Assembly: GCA_039096225.1 (NCBI GenBank)
Contig: JBBPEB010000028.1
Span: 124,001-188,000 of the forward strand
From: Blastocystis sp. Blastoise
Lineage: Eukaryota > Sar > Bigyra > Opalinata > Blastocystidae
Direction: 5' to 3'
DNA: 64,000 bases
Of the stretch, positions 15,762 to 40,106 are shown piece after piece; the stretch's first letter is position 1; every line of letters starts with the position of its first letter. The notes beneath the pieces are model-generated. The model was not told the origin of the DNA. It saw nothing but the letters and a program-made list of their open reading frames with translations, and ran no database searches. Both the position numbers and the translations under genes were made by a program.

Positions 15762-16477
15762 ATGGATATAGGTATATAAAGAATATTTCTTTTTGATACC
15801 AGTGTTTCATATTAGATGTTGCTGCAAATGCTATCAATAGTATTTTAGAAAATAATTTCATTACAATTGAAGCATCTTCAAATTTTGATATAAGAGTATT
15901 AAATATAAAGGAATTGATTGCTCGACGAATTGAACCTGGTCTTTTTGGTAATACTAAAACAATTACAGAGAAAATGGATTCTATTTCTGTATCTTTTAAA
16001 TTCCTTATTTGTAGAATATGTTAAAACTTCTATATAGAATGGAGCGAAGATTGCTGGAGGATTGGCTATAATTGGAACAGCACTTCTTAGTACTGTTGCT
16101 GCTGTATTTCTTTATATCAACTTGTTTTCTAGATTTTATTATATATACAGGGTTGTTTTGGTGTAGTTGCAGCATCAGGGATGGTTATAAATTCACTTCG
16201 GAAACGTGGAACATTTATGAAAAACAAGCCATTCCTTGTAGTACGCGTAAATGGTATTTATATATAGTATTATAATATTATATATATATTATTATTATTA
16301 TTATTATATAGGCATTACTGTGTATGATTATCAAGAAGATGGAAATTTAAATGACTATGTATAGATTTATATATATCTTTTAAAATCTATTTATTGTTAG
16401 AATATGATATATATATATATATATAGAGTATTGCTGACAGAGCATATATGCAATTCATAAAACCAACGTATTTTTAG
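15762..16477 (+). CDS. Small protein of unknown function with a hydrophobic hairpin
   Basis: I do not recognise the family. The start is the ATG at 15762 (MDI, then intron). Introns at about 15772-15815, 15991-16039, 16102-16150, 16252-16312 and 16357-16426 all join in phase to a TAG at 16475-16477. The product is about 150 residues. It has a mixed alpha/beta-looking N-terminus (INSILENNFITIEASSNFDI), then ELIARRIEPGLFGNTKTITE. Two adjacent hydrophobic Gly/Ala-rich stretches follow (KIAGGLAIIGTALLSTVAAG and CFGVVAASGMVI) and could form a membrane hairpin. The tail is NDYSIADRAYMQFIKPTYF. Consistent splicing phase across five introns supports a real gene. Confidence 0.65.
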
Positions 16478-17002
16478 AATTTAATATATATATATATTAT
16501 TTTCATTCATTTTATTTTGGTTTTCTTGGTATATTATTATAAATTTTATATTTGTTTTTTCTATTATTTCTATTATTTGTTTACAAATATATTTTTTATA
16601 CGTTTTTTATATATTTGTTCATAAAATTAATTACTTTTGTTAAAATGCTTATATTTTTTTACTTATTATAATCTCGGTGATTTATCTATAAATAATGTTG
16701 TGAATAGTAATAATTAATTGAAATACAGCATACTAATATTATTTCGTAGAGTCTACCTAATATTTATTTTTAAAAATGATATTATATCTTAAATGATTTC
16801 TATTCATAAAAAAAAGAGAAATAATAACATGAATGTACTAAATAGTTTTTAGAGTATAAGAACAAAAAAGCAAGTAATTTAAACATTACAAAGAAAAACA
16901 ATTTTTAAAAGAAATCAACAATAAAAACATAAGTATTTGAGTTGTATATGTGAAGTTATAGTATATAGAAAGAAATGGTATATATAAAGATAGTTATGTA
17001 GA
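16478..17002. other. Convergent intergenic region
   Basis: About 525 bp between two converging 3' ends. AT-rich; nothing recognisable beyond short TA and T runs. Confidence 0.5.
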
Positions 17003-22820
<5,818 letters not shown>

Positions 22821-22975
22821 ATTCTCTAATATATTTATCTAACAATATCAGAACAACACAATTTTTACCAAACAAAAAATTTATGATTTTCTAAAACAGC
22901 TAAACGGAAATCGAATATAGTATACTTCGAAAATAATATTCATTAATAATTGATTATAAAAATTAATTTTTAATT

Positions 22976-23048
22976 ATCAGACTAGTGTAGTGGTCATCAC
23001 GCTCCCTTCACACGGGAGAGGTCGCGAGTTCGAACCTCGCGTTTGATA
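22976..23048 (+). tRNA. tRNA-Val: tRNA-Val (anticodon CAC)
   Basis: A full cloverleaf can be drawn. The acceptor stem is ATCAGAC with GTTTGAT (one G-T pair). The D arm is TAGTGTAGTGGTCATCA. The anticodon stem is CTCCC/GGGAG around the loop TTCACAC, and the T arm is GCGAG-TTCGAAC-CTCGC. The discriminator base is A at 23048, with no intron and no encoded CCA. A T-run at 23050-23054 is a good RNA polymerase III terminator. It sits between two minus-strand protein genes. Confidence 0.96.
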
Positions 23049-23049
23049 C

Positions 23050-23054
23050 TTTTT
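23050..23054 (+). terminator. RNA polymerase III terminator of tRNA-Val
   Basis: Five T residues start two bases after the tRNA discriminator base, as expected for Pol III. Confidence 0.8.
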
Positions 23055-23329
23055 ATTATATTTTAATTTCATCTTTTTTTTGTGTAATACAATGAGATTA
23101 TTCATTATTTATTTGACTTGAGATATGATTATGTACGCCTTGTGCTACTGATTCTGAAAAGAAACTATTTATAGAAAATACTTTGGAAATTTCTGAACAT
23201 GATTCCAGAACAAGCAAGAAAAAAACAGATAATCAAAATAAAGCAATAAGAAATAAATAAAAAAATATGTAATTAGCCATTATATATATATATATTTATA
23301 GTAAAAATAAAAGAGAAGTTAAATAAAAA

Positions 23330-25532
<2,203 letters not shown>

Positions 25533-25630
25533 TATTTTCTATTTCTCTGTCTATAATAAACTATTTGTTATACAAAAATAAATATACAATGAATAATGAA
25601 AGTATTCAAGGGGTTTATTTTTAAAAAATA
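25533..25630. other. 5' flank of the BTB-TLDc gene, up to the TIR element
   Basis: AT-rich leader or promoter region. It ends with the 8-bp sequence AAAAAATA (25623-25630), which is repeated directly after the TIR element. Confidence 0.5.
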
Positions 25631-25811
25631 CAATGTCTTCCCTGACTTTTGTGACAATTGCCATGACAATAGCTGACTGTCACTTTCAGCCAGACTTAAA
25701 TTGACTTAGTCATAAAAATATAAAATTACACTGTCAAAAATAAATATTTTGTCACAAATTTTGGTGACAATTGCCACGTGGCAATTTCGTCCAGTGACAG
25801 GGAAGACACTG
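25631..25811. mobile_element. hAT-like miniature inverted-repeat element, 181 bp
   Basis: The ends are inverted: CAATGTCTTCCCTG at the left and CAGGGAAGACACTG at the right, a 14-bp TIR with one mismatch. AAAAAATA flanks both sides exactly (25623-25630 and 25812-25819), an 8-bp target-site duplication. A CA-x-x-G start and 8-bp duplication are hAT superfamily features. Inside, GTGACAATTGCCA occurs twice (25651-25663 and 25764-25776), and AATTGCCACGTGGCAATT (25769-25786) is a perfect palindrome. It has no coding capacity. Local G+C is higher than in the flanks. Confidence 0.75.
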
Positions 25812-26504
25812 AAAAAATACACTAATTTTTTGTAAAAATTATTCTCATGCGTTAATTATTATAGAAATATTTTTTATTTATTTTTAGCAATCGTTTTAAG
25901 GAGATTCATTCATTTATGGATGGTTTCTAGTGATATCTAATCTTGTTTTGAAGAATGTCCAATTTGTGTTGTTATTTTTTGCACTTAATTTCTATGCTAA
26001 AATATGTGTCAAATACAAATAAGTATAAAAATGAACATATCTGTTGATATGAAAAACAATACTCTAATTAAATGTCTTCATCGTATTTAGAATGATCTAT
26101 TAAATTGTTGCATGACATGGTTAGCATGTTGAAGTTTTGATTGAAATGAGATTTACATGAATTATATATGATAAAAAGCATTTCAGTTTATTTGAATTAT
26201 TATAACACTTGAATATTTATTGCATATTGTCATTTAGAAGGATATAACTGTTTTAATAGCAGCAGAATAAAGAAACAAAATGATTCTATATGGCTGTATT
26301 TAATAGAAATAGAAAAACTCGAGAGAAAGAAAACAGAGACAGATTATCCCTGGTTTTTTTCTATTCTATAAATGAATTTTCAAGAATAATAAAGAAACTT
26401 CTTCATATAAACTTTATCTGAATAAAGCTCTTTTATAACACTATTAGTAAATAGAACTATAGTATATTATTTGCATATGAGTCTATTATTAATTATGTCT
26501 AGAT
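25812..26504. other. Intergenic region upstream of RPT4
   Basis: About 690 bp AT-rich, non-repetitive. The proteasome gene promoter should lie here, but no PACE-like element (GGTGGCAAA) is seen. Confidence 0.45.
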
Positions 26505-28318
26505 ATGAACAGAAGTCGTGAACAATTAATCAAGGATTGTGAAGAACTCCAAAGGAAACGTGAAGAAAAAAGTCAGCAATTCCAAGAGAAAAGAGAAGAA
26601 GCTCTTGGTGTTGAAAAAGATGTTGATTTAACACAATATCAAATATCTGTTTTGAATGTACGATGCTTTTTCTATAGAACTATAATAATTATATTCTTCA
26701 TTTTGTGATTTAAAAGAATTAAAACTGATTTGTTTTTTTTTAAATATTTTTTTGTTATTTACATTCATTTTAAATCTGTTTTATTTTTTATTTATTGATT
26801 TCAATAATATATAGACTGTTGGTGAAGATTGTGGAGAAGTTATTTCTGTATTAAACGACGAAGAAGTTTTAATTTCAACTTTTTCTGGATCTAGATTAGT
26901 TATTAATTGCAAAAAAGAAGTATATATATATATATATATTTATTCTATAATTGTAATATATATAATGCTATATATTGAAATAAGAACATAAGAGAATGAT
27001 TATTATCAAGTATATACTATTAAACACTGAATTTTTATAGATTGATATTCATTCTCTTCGTTTGGGACAGCGTATTACTATAGATAAGTCTACACACACG
27101 TTATTACGTGCTTTGCCTCGTCAAGTCAATCCAGGCGTATCCTCTATGATTGAATCGTCGTCAGAACCTATTCTATGGTCACAAATTGGTGGACTAAATG
27201 ACCAAATCAGAGAAGTCAGAGAAGTATATATATACATTTATTATTATTTTTATTATTAAGAATTTCAGCTATTGTTTTTTATTATTTGCTTTATTTTATT
27301 ATTAATATTAATACTATATATATGTATTTTTATTGTTAATAATAAAAATATTATATTTTTTATTATTATTAATATTAATACTATATATGTATATTTATTG
27401 AGTTAATAATAGAAATATTATATGTTTATTATTATTAGTATCAATACTATATATATGATTATCTCTCCTTCTAGGTGATTGAATTACCGTTAACAAAGCC
27501 TGAGTTCTTCCAGCGTGTCGGTATCAAAGCCCCTCGTGGCGTTCTTCTCTATGGTCCTCCAGGAACAGGAAAAACCCTACTTGCAAAGGCTTTAGCTACA
27601 AACATGAATGCAACTTTCCTTAAGGCTGTTGCTACTAGTATTGTAGAAAAATACATTGGTGAATCTTCGAAACTTATTCGAGAAATGTTTACATATGCTC
27701 GTGAACATGCCCCTTGTGTTATTTTCTTGGATGAAATCGATGCTATTGGTGCTAAGAGAATTAATAATGTATATATTATTATTATATATGTGAATTGATT
27801 ATTATGATTAGTATATTAATTAATATAGTAAATATAATTAATATAATTAACATAAGAAATATAATTAATATAATTAATATAATTAATATAATTAATATAA
27901 TTAATATTAATAATATAATTAATATGAATAAAACTATATATAGGGTACAGCCACAGATCGTGAGATGCAGAGAACGTTAATGGAGTTATTGAACCAGATG
28001 GATGGCTTTAACGAATTAGACCGAGTGAAGATTGTTATGGCTACCAACAGACCGGATATACTCGATCCTGCTCTTCTTAGACCTGGTACATATATATATA
28101 GTACTATTGATATTATTATATTCTCATATATTTTTATTCTCTCAAGATCATAATGATTTTATTAACTATTATATGAACTATATATAAATAGTAATATTTA
28201 TTATTCATATTCTTTAGGGCGTCTAGATCGTAAAGTTGAAATTCCTCTGCCAAATACCAGTGGACGAAAAGATATTCTTAAAATTCATAGCACAAAAATG
28301 ACCATTAAGGGAGAAATC

Positions 28319-28372
<54 letters not shown>

Positions 28373-28712
28373 TATATATATATAATTATTTAATTATATA
28401 ATTATAGATTGGGATATTATTTCAAAATTAGCCGAAGGCTTCAATGGTGCTGATTTAAGAAATGTCTGTACTGAAGCAGGTATATATATATATATTATAT
28501 TATTACTATTATTATATATTATTTATATTAATAATAATAATAAAAGAATATATAAATTAATTTAAATAATATTCTTATTAATATAAATATTAGGTATGTT
28601 TGCTGTAAGAGAAGAACGTGAATATGTGACTGAAGATGATTTTGTTGCTGCTACTCGTAAATTAAGTGAAATGAAAAAATTAGAATCTACACTTGAATAT
28701 AAAAAAGTATAA
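26505..28712 (+). CDS. PSMC6: 26S proteasome regulatory ATPase RPT4 / PSMC6
   Basis: One of six AAA+ ATPases of the 19S base, which unfolds ubiquitylated substrates. Start [20 protein letters not shown] is a coiled coil. The OB region follows ([20 protein letters not shown]). [20 protein letters not shown] marks the RPT4 subtype. Walker A is [16 protein letters not shown], Walker B is [56 protein letters not shown] and [20 protein letters not shown] complete the AAA module. The end [12 protein letters not shown] has no HbYX motif, as in other RPT4 proteins. Seven or so introns; that at about 28320-28406 is almost pure TA. Confidence 0.96.
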
Positions 28713-29556
28713 ATTATATGCTATTAATACTATCTCTTCTCATATATGAATATTTCTTCATTTCAAACATCATTTTTTAACATTTACTTTTTTATATTCA
28801 TTATAACACGTCTACTAAACATAAATTTAAACTTGTTTTGTTATAACTTTTTTCAAAAAAAAGTCATATTCCTATATAATCTCATTTTAGAATAAAATAA
28901 ATAAAAAAAAAACAAATATTTTCAATAATTCACTTGCAATTTGAGATTCACTCTTCAACCAGCATATTCTCTACCTAAATATGTGTATATGCAATTTAGC
29001 AACTCGATGGATATCATAAATAACAGGAAATTCCAGAAATAGCTCCAGAATTCAATAAATTCCGAAATGATTATCATAATATTTGATCAACACCAAACGA
29101 AAATCTAGTTTTATAATTATGATTATAAAATGAATAACTTGCTTTATCATCTATTTTGATTAAATAAGAAAAACTCTTTTTTTAAATAAATAATTAAATT
29201 TAAAAAATAAACGTGTGAATTACTGGATTTTGATTCCCGGGGTTTTATTTAAGAAGAAAAAAAGTAGTCATTATTTGTGTTCTCGAGGAATGTTTGGAGA
29301 GAAAAGTGATTTAAAGTAGGGTTCGCCATACTCCCTAAGGTAATTAACCTACCTCAGAAGACTTCTAGTGAATATTTTTTGTTCCACAGAAACATCTAGA
29401 AAATGGGGTCTTTTGGATAATGTGTATCCGTAGAAAGTTTTTTACCTGAACATCGATTTAAAGTTTTTGATTTGAAAATCGAGAAAAAGAATTGTTTGAA
29501 GAAATATCTGTCAATCTATTGTTTAAAAGAATATATATATAGATATTTATTAGAAT
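28713..29556. other. Intergenic region RPT4 - MAPK
   Basis: About 840 bp. It includes a TCCCGGGG site near 29236 and, at 29318-29328, AGGGTTCGCCA, identical to the end of the TIR element at 55182-55324. The sequence after it (CTCCCTAAGGTAATTAACC) is GC-richer than the surroundings and may be a decayed copy. Confidence 0.45.
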
Positions 29557-31378
<1,822 letters not shown>

Positions 31379-32455
31379 TATTAGAAAACCACAATGTTTA
31401 TTATACTACTCATATTATAGATAAGATTGTTATATATATATATTTCTTATCTCAATAATTTCATGATTTTTTTAATTTGATAAATTTTACTTATGCTTCT
31501 TACTTATTGTATATTATCAACTGTTAGCGGTTCTTTACTAGCCTAACTTTTTGTTTTGTTTTATTCTTTTTACACGTTATTATATATTATATATATATAC
31601 ATCATTATCCATAGATTGTTGTGTTTTATTCGCTTTATAATGTATAGTATTGACATTTATAATCACTATAAAGCCAATGACATATCCTTGAAAAGCTTCC
31701 TTATGCTTCTATGATAATAAAGAGTCTATTTTAGTTGACTAAGCAAAAAGATTGATATAAATGTTTTTTATTGAATATTCTGTGATAACTTGCTTTTCTG
31801 TGTTTATGTTAAGCTATAAAGCGCAGACATAATAAAATGATTTTTTATATACTTTACAAGCATATAGAAATATAATTAATTTCAAAAATCATTCACTTTC
31901 AACAAGGGACAACAAAATTGCATATTAATTGAAATAATGTTTCAAATAGTTGAGAAATAGTTTTATTTGAACAAATAAGAGCTCTTGCTATATCTTAAAA
32001 TCTATAAATTATTATTTTTGTATTTGTTTAACACTATTGTGAAAAAATACTAATGACTTCAAATAAATTACAATCCTTCTTCATCTCATTGATCTTCATT
32101 ATACTCAAGCAAATACATATATTGATCTTTTTCAAATACTCTTCTCTAATACTGACATGAAATTTTTTTTGTTTGTTTTGAAATATTATACTCAAGAATA
32201 CAGCATCTAACATATTTCTGAATATCAAGAATTCATTGACGATAGTATAACTTGTTTAGACAATACGAAATAACTAAAAAAATAAAATTTGGATAAGAAT
32301 TGAGTTTATTCATATGATTTCAGTTTTTGTCTGAGAATCATTTCAGTTTCTCTCTAAATATTTTTCAGTATTAAACTGAATTATAACAAAATTTTTCCAC
32401 ATTTTCCCAAGATAAAGCAAATAATTTCATTTTTTCTTGTTTTCATTGTATTAGG
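31379..32455. other. Intergenic region MAPK - WW-domain gene
   Basis: About 1.1 kb AT-rich and non-repetitive. The short minus-strand frame at 32034-32228 has no recognisable motif. I checked for tRNA-like boxes and saw none. Confidence 0.5.
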
Positions 32456-33770
32456 ATGTTAGCTGTTGTTCGTCAGACGTCTTCTGTGATTAAATCGAGC
32501 TATAGAATTGGTTACCGTGGAATGTCTACTTTTCAAACATATCTTGAAAAAAAATCTGGAGGTAACAAAGCAGTCTTGTATTGTCCGACACATTTACCAG
32601 AAATAACAAATCGAAAAATTGTTGATGAATTACCTATTCAAGACTATTATAATGGATCTCTTAGTGAAATCAAATTATATAGACCATCTACATACAAAGA
32701 TACTGCTGCTTGGATGACTGCTCGAAAAACTTTATCTACATTGACTGTTAATGAAATCAAACAAATTGCAAGTGATTTGTTTGTTCCTATATTATCTGCC
32801 TTTGTAAAACAGAAATTCAACGATATTCGACCTATTTCATCCGCTAAAGTTGTAGGAGTATATATATATATATATTATTATATGTGAATTATAGTTATAA
32901 TGATAATTCTTTTATGATTATTATAATTAATTTATATATAATATGAATATAATAAATATTATGTTATAGGAATTAAAAGATAAATTAAGAAATAATCCAA
33001 ATGGTCAAATACAAATAAAAAAGAGTATTTATTATATAGGAAGAGAAATCAATTATTTATCTGCTGTTCCTGAGGTATATATTATTATTATTTTGATTAT
33101 TATTATTTTGGTAATTATTTAAAGAAGGTTTTTATTATTTTTTTAGATTATTTTGATTATTATTTTTTTAGATTATTTTGATTATTATTATTTTATTATT
33201 TAAAATTATTTAAGTTCTTTATTGTTATACTTCATTTACTTCTTCTTATAATCACTCTATGATTAGTTATTAAGATTAAGAGTATCTGTCTATAATAAAG
33301 ATATTAAATATCTTCAAGCTACAGTTGGATTACAATATATTCAATCTTTGGCAGCATATAATTTCAAAGGATTTCCTGTATCAGTTCCTAAAGAATTTAT
33401 TAATGTATTTATTTTACTATAAAAGTTAGAATCTCTTTAACCAATATTTTATAATTAAATAAATGAATATATTAAATATTAAGTATTCTTTTAAATATTA
33501 TAGTATGAGAATTTGCCTTGTGTTGGTGGAAAAGAGTTACCTCTTAGTGATTATAAAAGAGAATGGCTAGAATCAAAAGATTCAAACAACAATACTTATT
33601 ATTATAATCCTATTACTAAAGAGTCACGATGGAATAATCCAAATGATATATATAATTCTCTCCAAGATGATCAGTTGTTGCGTATGAAGTCTCATTGGAA
33701 GTATGTGTGCGTTATTGAGAAACCATTACTTCTTACAGTAGGAGAATGGAAAATTGTAAAGATTTATTAA
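32456..33770 (+). CDS. Predicted mitochondrial protein with a WW domain, function unknown
   Basis: I do not recognise the overall family. The start MLAVVRQTSSVIKSSYRIGY, then RGMSTFQTYLEKK, is basic and Ser/Thr-rich with a likely RG-M cleavage region, so a mitochondrial presequence is likely. The middle is helical (ASDLFVPILSAFVKQKFNDI). The C-terminal exon contains EWLESKDSNNNTYYYNPITK followed by ESRWNNP. This is a WW domain with the first Trp, the YYYN strand, the second Trp and the final Pro all present. Three introns (after VVG, VPE and FIN) join in phase. Stop is TAA at 33768-33770. WW domains usually bind Pro-rich ligands in the cytosol or nucleus. Confidence 0.8.
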
Positions 33771-34125
33771 TTTATTTTCTTTTTATATTTGATATTTTTT
33801 TGGAAAGTTCTATGTGTATGATTACTGAATTCATATAGCATTTGTTTTGTTTATTATCGTATTGTTATTGTGACTTGGTTACCATTGTTGCTATGTAAAC
33901 TTGTATTTTCATATAAATTTTCAAAAAATAAAAGTAATGAGACTAGAAATAAATGCGAAATATATAGTAATATGAATATTAATGAATGATTTATGATCAA
34001 AATTATAAAAATAGAGTTATTCAAGAATGATTTATACAAATTCAGTTATATTTCGATTTTCCCAAGAAAGAGATAGTTCATAAATTATTTTTATATTGTT
34101 TTTTATTATTTAATATATTATAGTA
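33771..34125. other. Intergenic region WW gene - CSL4
   Basis: About 355 bp, AT-rich, nothing recognisable. Confidence 0.45.
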
Positions 34126-35149
34126 ATGGAAGGTTTAGCTGTTGTTCCTGGAGGTATGTGATATTTATATGATTATATATTATGATTAATTATAGATTTA
34201 TTGGGAAATGATTCTGATTATGCATCAGGAAATGGAACTTATGTATTCAATCAATGCATTTTTTCTTCTGTTATTGGTCATATACATTTAGTAGAAAGTT
34301 CTCATCCAAATGAGAAACCTATTATTAATATTGAATTAAAGAAAGAAATTAATGTCGTTCCCGATAAAGGAGATATTATATTAGGAAGAGTGATAGCTCT
34401 TAATCCTTTGTATTTTATTTTTCATTTTTATTTATTTATTGATTTGATTATTTATTTTAATTTTTATTGATTTGATTATTTATTTTAATTTTTATTGATT
34501 TGATTATTTATTTAATTATTTATTGATTTGATTATTTATTTAATTTTTATTTATTTGATTATTTGTTTATAGATAAATCTATATAATAATAATTATCATT
34601 ATAATTATATAACTATATAGTGTTGTATATGTGGATATATTATGTGTGAATGGTAAAGCTGTTCTTACGCCTTTTAAAGGTACTTTAAAAAAAGAGGATG
34701 TTCGTGAATTTGAAGTAGATAAAGTGGATTTATATGATTTCTTTCATTTAGGTGATATAGTATATATGTAATCTCTATATATTTATATTCTTTTTATTTT
34801 ATATTATAAATTATTAAAATATTTATTCTAAAGATTAAAGCTGAAATCTTATCACGTGGTGATAAACGTTCTTATTATTTATCAACAGCAAAGAATGAAT
34901 ATGGTATATTATTCTTATGAAAATAATAAAATATATATATATTATTATTAACCAAATTATTATTATTATTATTATTATTATATAGGTGTAGTATTAGCAT
35001 TAAGTGAAGTAGGTGCTGTTATGATTCCTATAAGTTGGAATCAAATGCAATGTCCAGAAACGAAAGTTATTGAAACAAGAAAAGTCGCTAAATTATTAAC
35101 AAACTCAGAAATTCAAGAATTCCATAAAACAATCAATTCATCTCAATAA
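34126..35149 (+). CDS. EXOSC1: Exosome cap subunit CSL4 / EXOSC1
   Basis: An S1/KOW-type cap protein of the exosome. MEGLAVVPG joins across a short intron to DLLGNDSDYASGNGTYVFNQ, the Csl4 N-terminal block (VxPGdxL...GxGTY). VVPDKGDIILGRVIALNPL is the S1 domain entry and VVYVDILCVNGKAVLTPFKG its core. FFHLGDIVKAEILSRGDKRS, then YYLSTAKNEYGVVLALS, is the typical C-terminal S1 part. The final zinc-ribbon-like region reads VMIPISWNQMQCPETKVIET with only one Cys visible, so the Zn ribbon may be degenerate. The intron at about 34409-34620 holds TTTATTGATTTGATTA tandem units. Stop is TAA at 35147-35149. Confidence 0.88.
34430..34570. repeat. TTTATTGATTTGATTATTTA-type tandem repeat in CSL4 intron
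   Basis: About six imperfect units of 20-32 bp inside a CSL4 intron. Confidence 0.85.
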
Positions 35150-36263
35150 AATAATTATATTTTACTTTTTTCAAATTTATTTGTTGTCCTTTTTTTATAT
35201 GTTTATTATTTATATATTTACACGCTTTTTGTTACTCATAACTATATATATATTTGCTTTTTTATTACCATTTTTTGAATATATCTGATTATATATTCGT
35301 GATCAATACAAATGAATAACAAGCAATGATTGATAAACAGTATATATATAGAAAAAATCAAGAATCTTTACAAATATTTTTCATTTTAGAAGAAATATTT
35401 TTACCTTATATAAATAGATATTTTTTTCTATTTAATAATTCACCAAAAATGATAAGTACCAAATGATTACCTTTTTATATATTTTCACATGATTTCTTTG
35501 AAGATAATCACTATATTAATAATTCAAATAAATATAGAATGATCAGTATCAGATTATTAATTTTTGTTCAATAAAATAACATTAATTAGATATTTTTATA
35601 TATAATATTTGTTAGATTTGAAGTCTCTATTTCCAGTTATTATAGAAACATGTATATGAAAGGTTTCTTATTATTTATATTGATTTATACTATTTGGTTA
35701 TTATTGGAATAATCTGAGATAACTATAATGATTTAGGATCTAGGTATCTACAGGATGAAAATGATAAAAAAAATATCAATGAGACAGACAAGACATTTGA
35801 GATAAGCTTTGAGAGCTACAATTAACGAATTAGCAGACAGAAAAATATAATTATAAAAATAAACTTTCAGTGATTTTCTATACAGCTTTAATAATCCATA
35901 TAGACCTTATCAAATGATACTTAATGATTCTAAAGAAGATTCAACAGTAAAATTATCATTATTTTCAGATTTTTCATGAATAAAATACTCCCAAATTATT
36001 ATTCCAAGCTCGAGAATGCATTTATTTCACATATAAGAAGTATTTATGATGTATCTTGCATCACAACACATTGAAAATCGAAAAATATGTTTTCCTCATC
36101 GATTGCATTAACTCTCGAACAAACACGGGAATCATTAGTCTTAAGCAGTTAATTACCGAATAATCACGGATAATTTCAAATCATAAAAGTTTTTAATGCA
36201 TATATTTTTTCATTTTTATTTACCTATAGAGGTTCTATAGAGTCTATATTATTTGAAATTATT
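35150..36263. other. Intergenic region CSL4 - glycosyltransferase-like gene
   Basis: About 1.1 kb, AT-rich, non-repetitive. Two short CACGG sites (36127 and about 36160) are degenerate relatives of the recurrent CCGCGG palindrome. Nothing else seen. Confidence 0.45.
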
Positions 36264-39195
<2,932 letters not shown>

Positions 39196-40106
39196 GTCTA
39201 AATATATATATACTTTCATTTTGTATTATTATTGTTCTTTTATGTCATAAAATTGTAAATTCTTTACATATAACAAGAGTTGTATATGTATAACGTTTTA
39301 TTTTGTTTTTTACTAATATTTATTATAGTTGCTTAATACAGAATAACCTATTGTTGTTAAAGAGTTTAATGAATTAAAAGGAATATACTACTTTATTATA
39401 GAGTTATAATTTCTTATGTTTGAATAGGATTTACATTTTTTTAATTTTGATTTTTATACTTTTCTATTTGACTATAACTGCTTGTATATCTTTCATCATT
39501 TACTTTCTATTTAATAATTTTTTCTGTGTCTTATTTGTAGTTTTAAAAGCATTTGTTCTAATTTGATTATTCCATCAATATTTTTACTTTGATGGATAGT
39601 AAAATAAGTTCTTATACGATTTGTTATTATATATTTAATTGTGTCATATTTTGTGTGTTTACTGTTCTATCAAATCCTTAAAACAAACTATTTCTAGTTA
39701 TGATTATGAAAAAAGTGAATAACTATGATTATTTTATGTTTGTGAACTCAATTTTTATTTTTTCAACTTGTTCTTAGATATTCAAGATTTACAAATAGAA
39801 AAGTAATTTTTTTTAAATTCTTGAATTCCTTTTAGTATCTTAAATAATGGAAAAATGTGAAATTTGACTTTTGAAAACCATCAGTTTCACGTTTATTTTG
39901 TCAACACCGAAATAAAATGACTATTTTTAATTCTTTTTGATTATTATCTGTATTTTGCTTTACTTTCTTGGAAAAACAAAATTGGTATTAAATTGAGGAT
40001 GTATATAATCTATAGTTAGATAGAAATCGTTTGATATTAATTCATTATAATTTCTTTTGAAATGTTTATTATTATTTAAAATATATATATTATTCACTAG
40101 AAATTT
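39196..40106. other. Intergenic region glycosyltransferase-like - CIPK-like kinase
   Basis: About 910 bp, AT-rich, T-rich on the plus strand, no repeat array and no recognisable feature. Confidence 0.45.

Noticed and set aside
15986-16050. Possible second U12-type intron (GTATCTTTT donor, TTCCTTATT)
   Set aside because: The donor and branch each deviate from consensus. Using the nearby TAG acceptor breaks the frame, while a normal GT-AG intron ending CTATATAG keeps it.
31500-31720. A tRNA or snRNA in the MAPK downstream gap
   Set aside because: No B-box (GGTTCGANNCC) or foldable cloverleaf was found.
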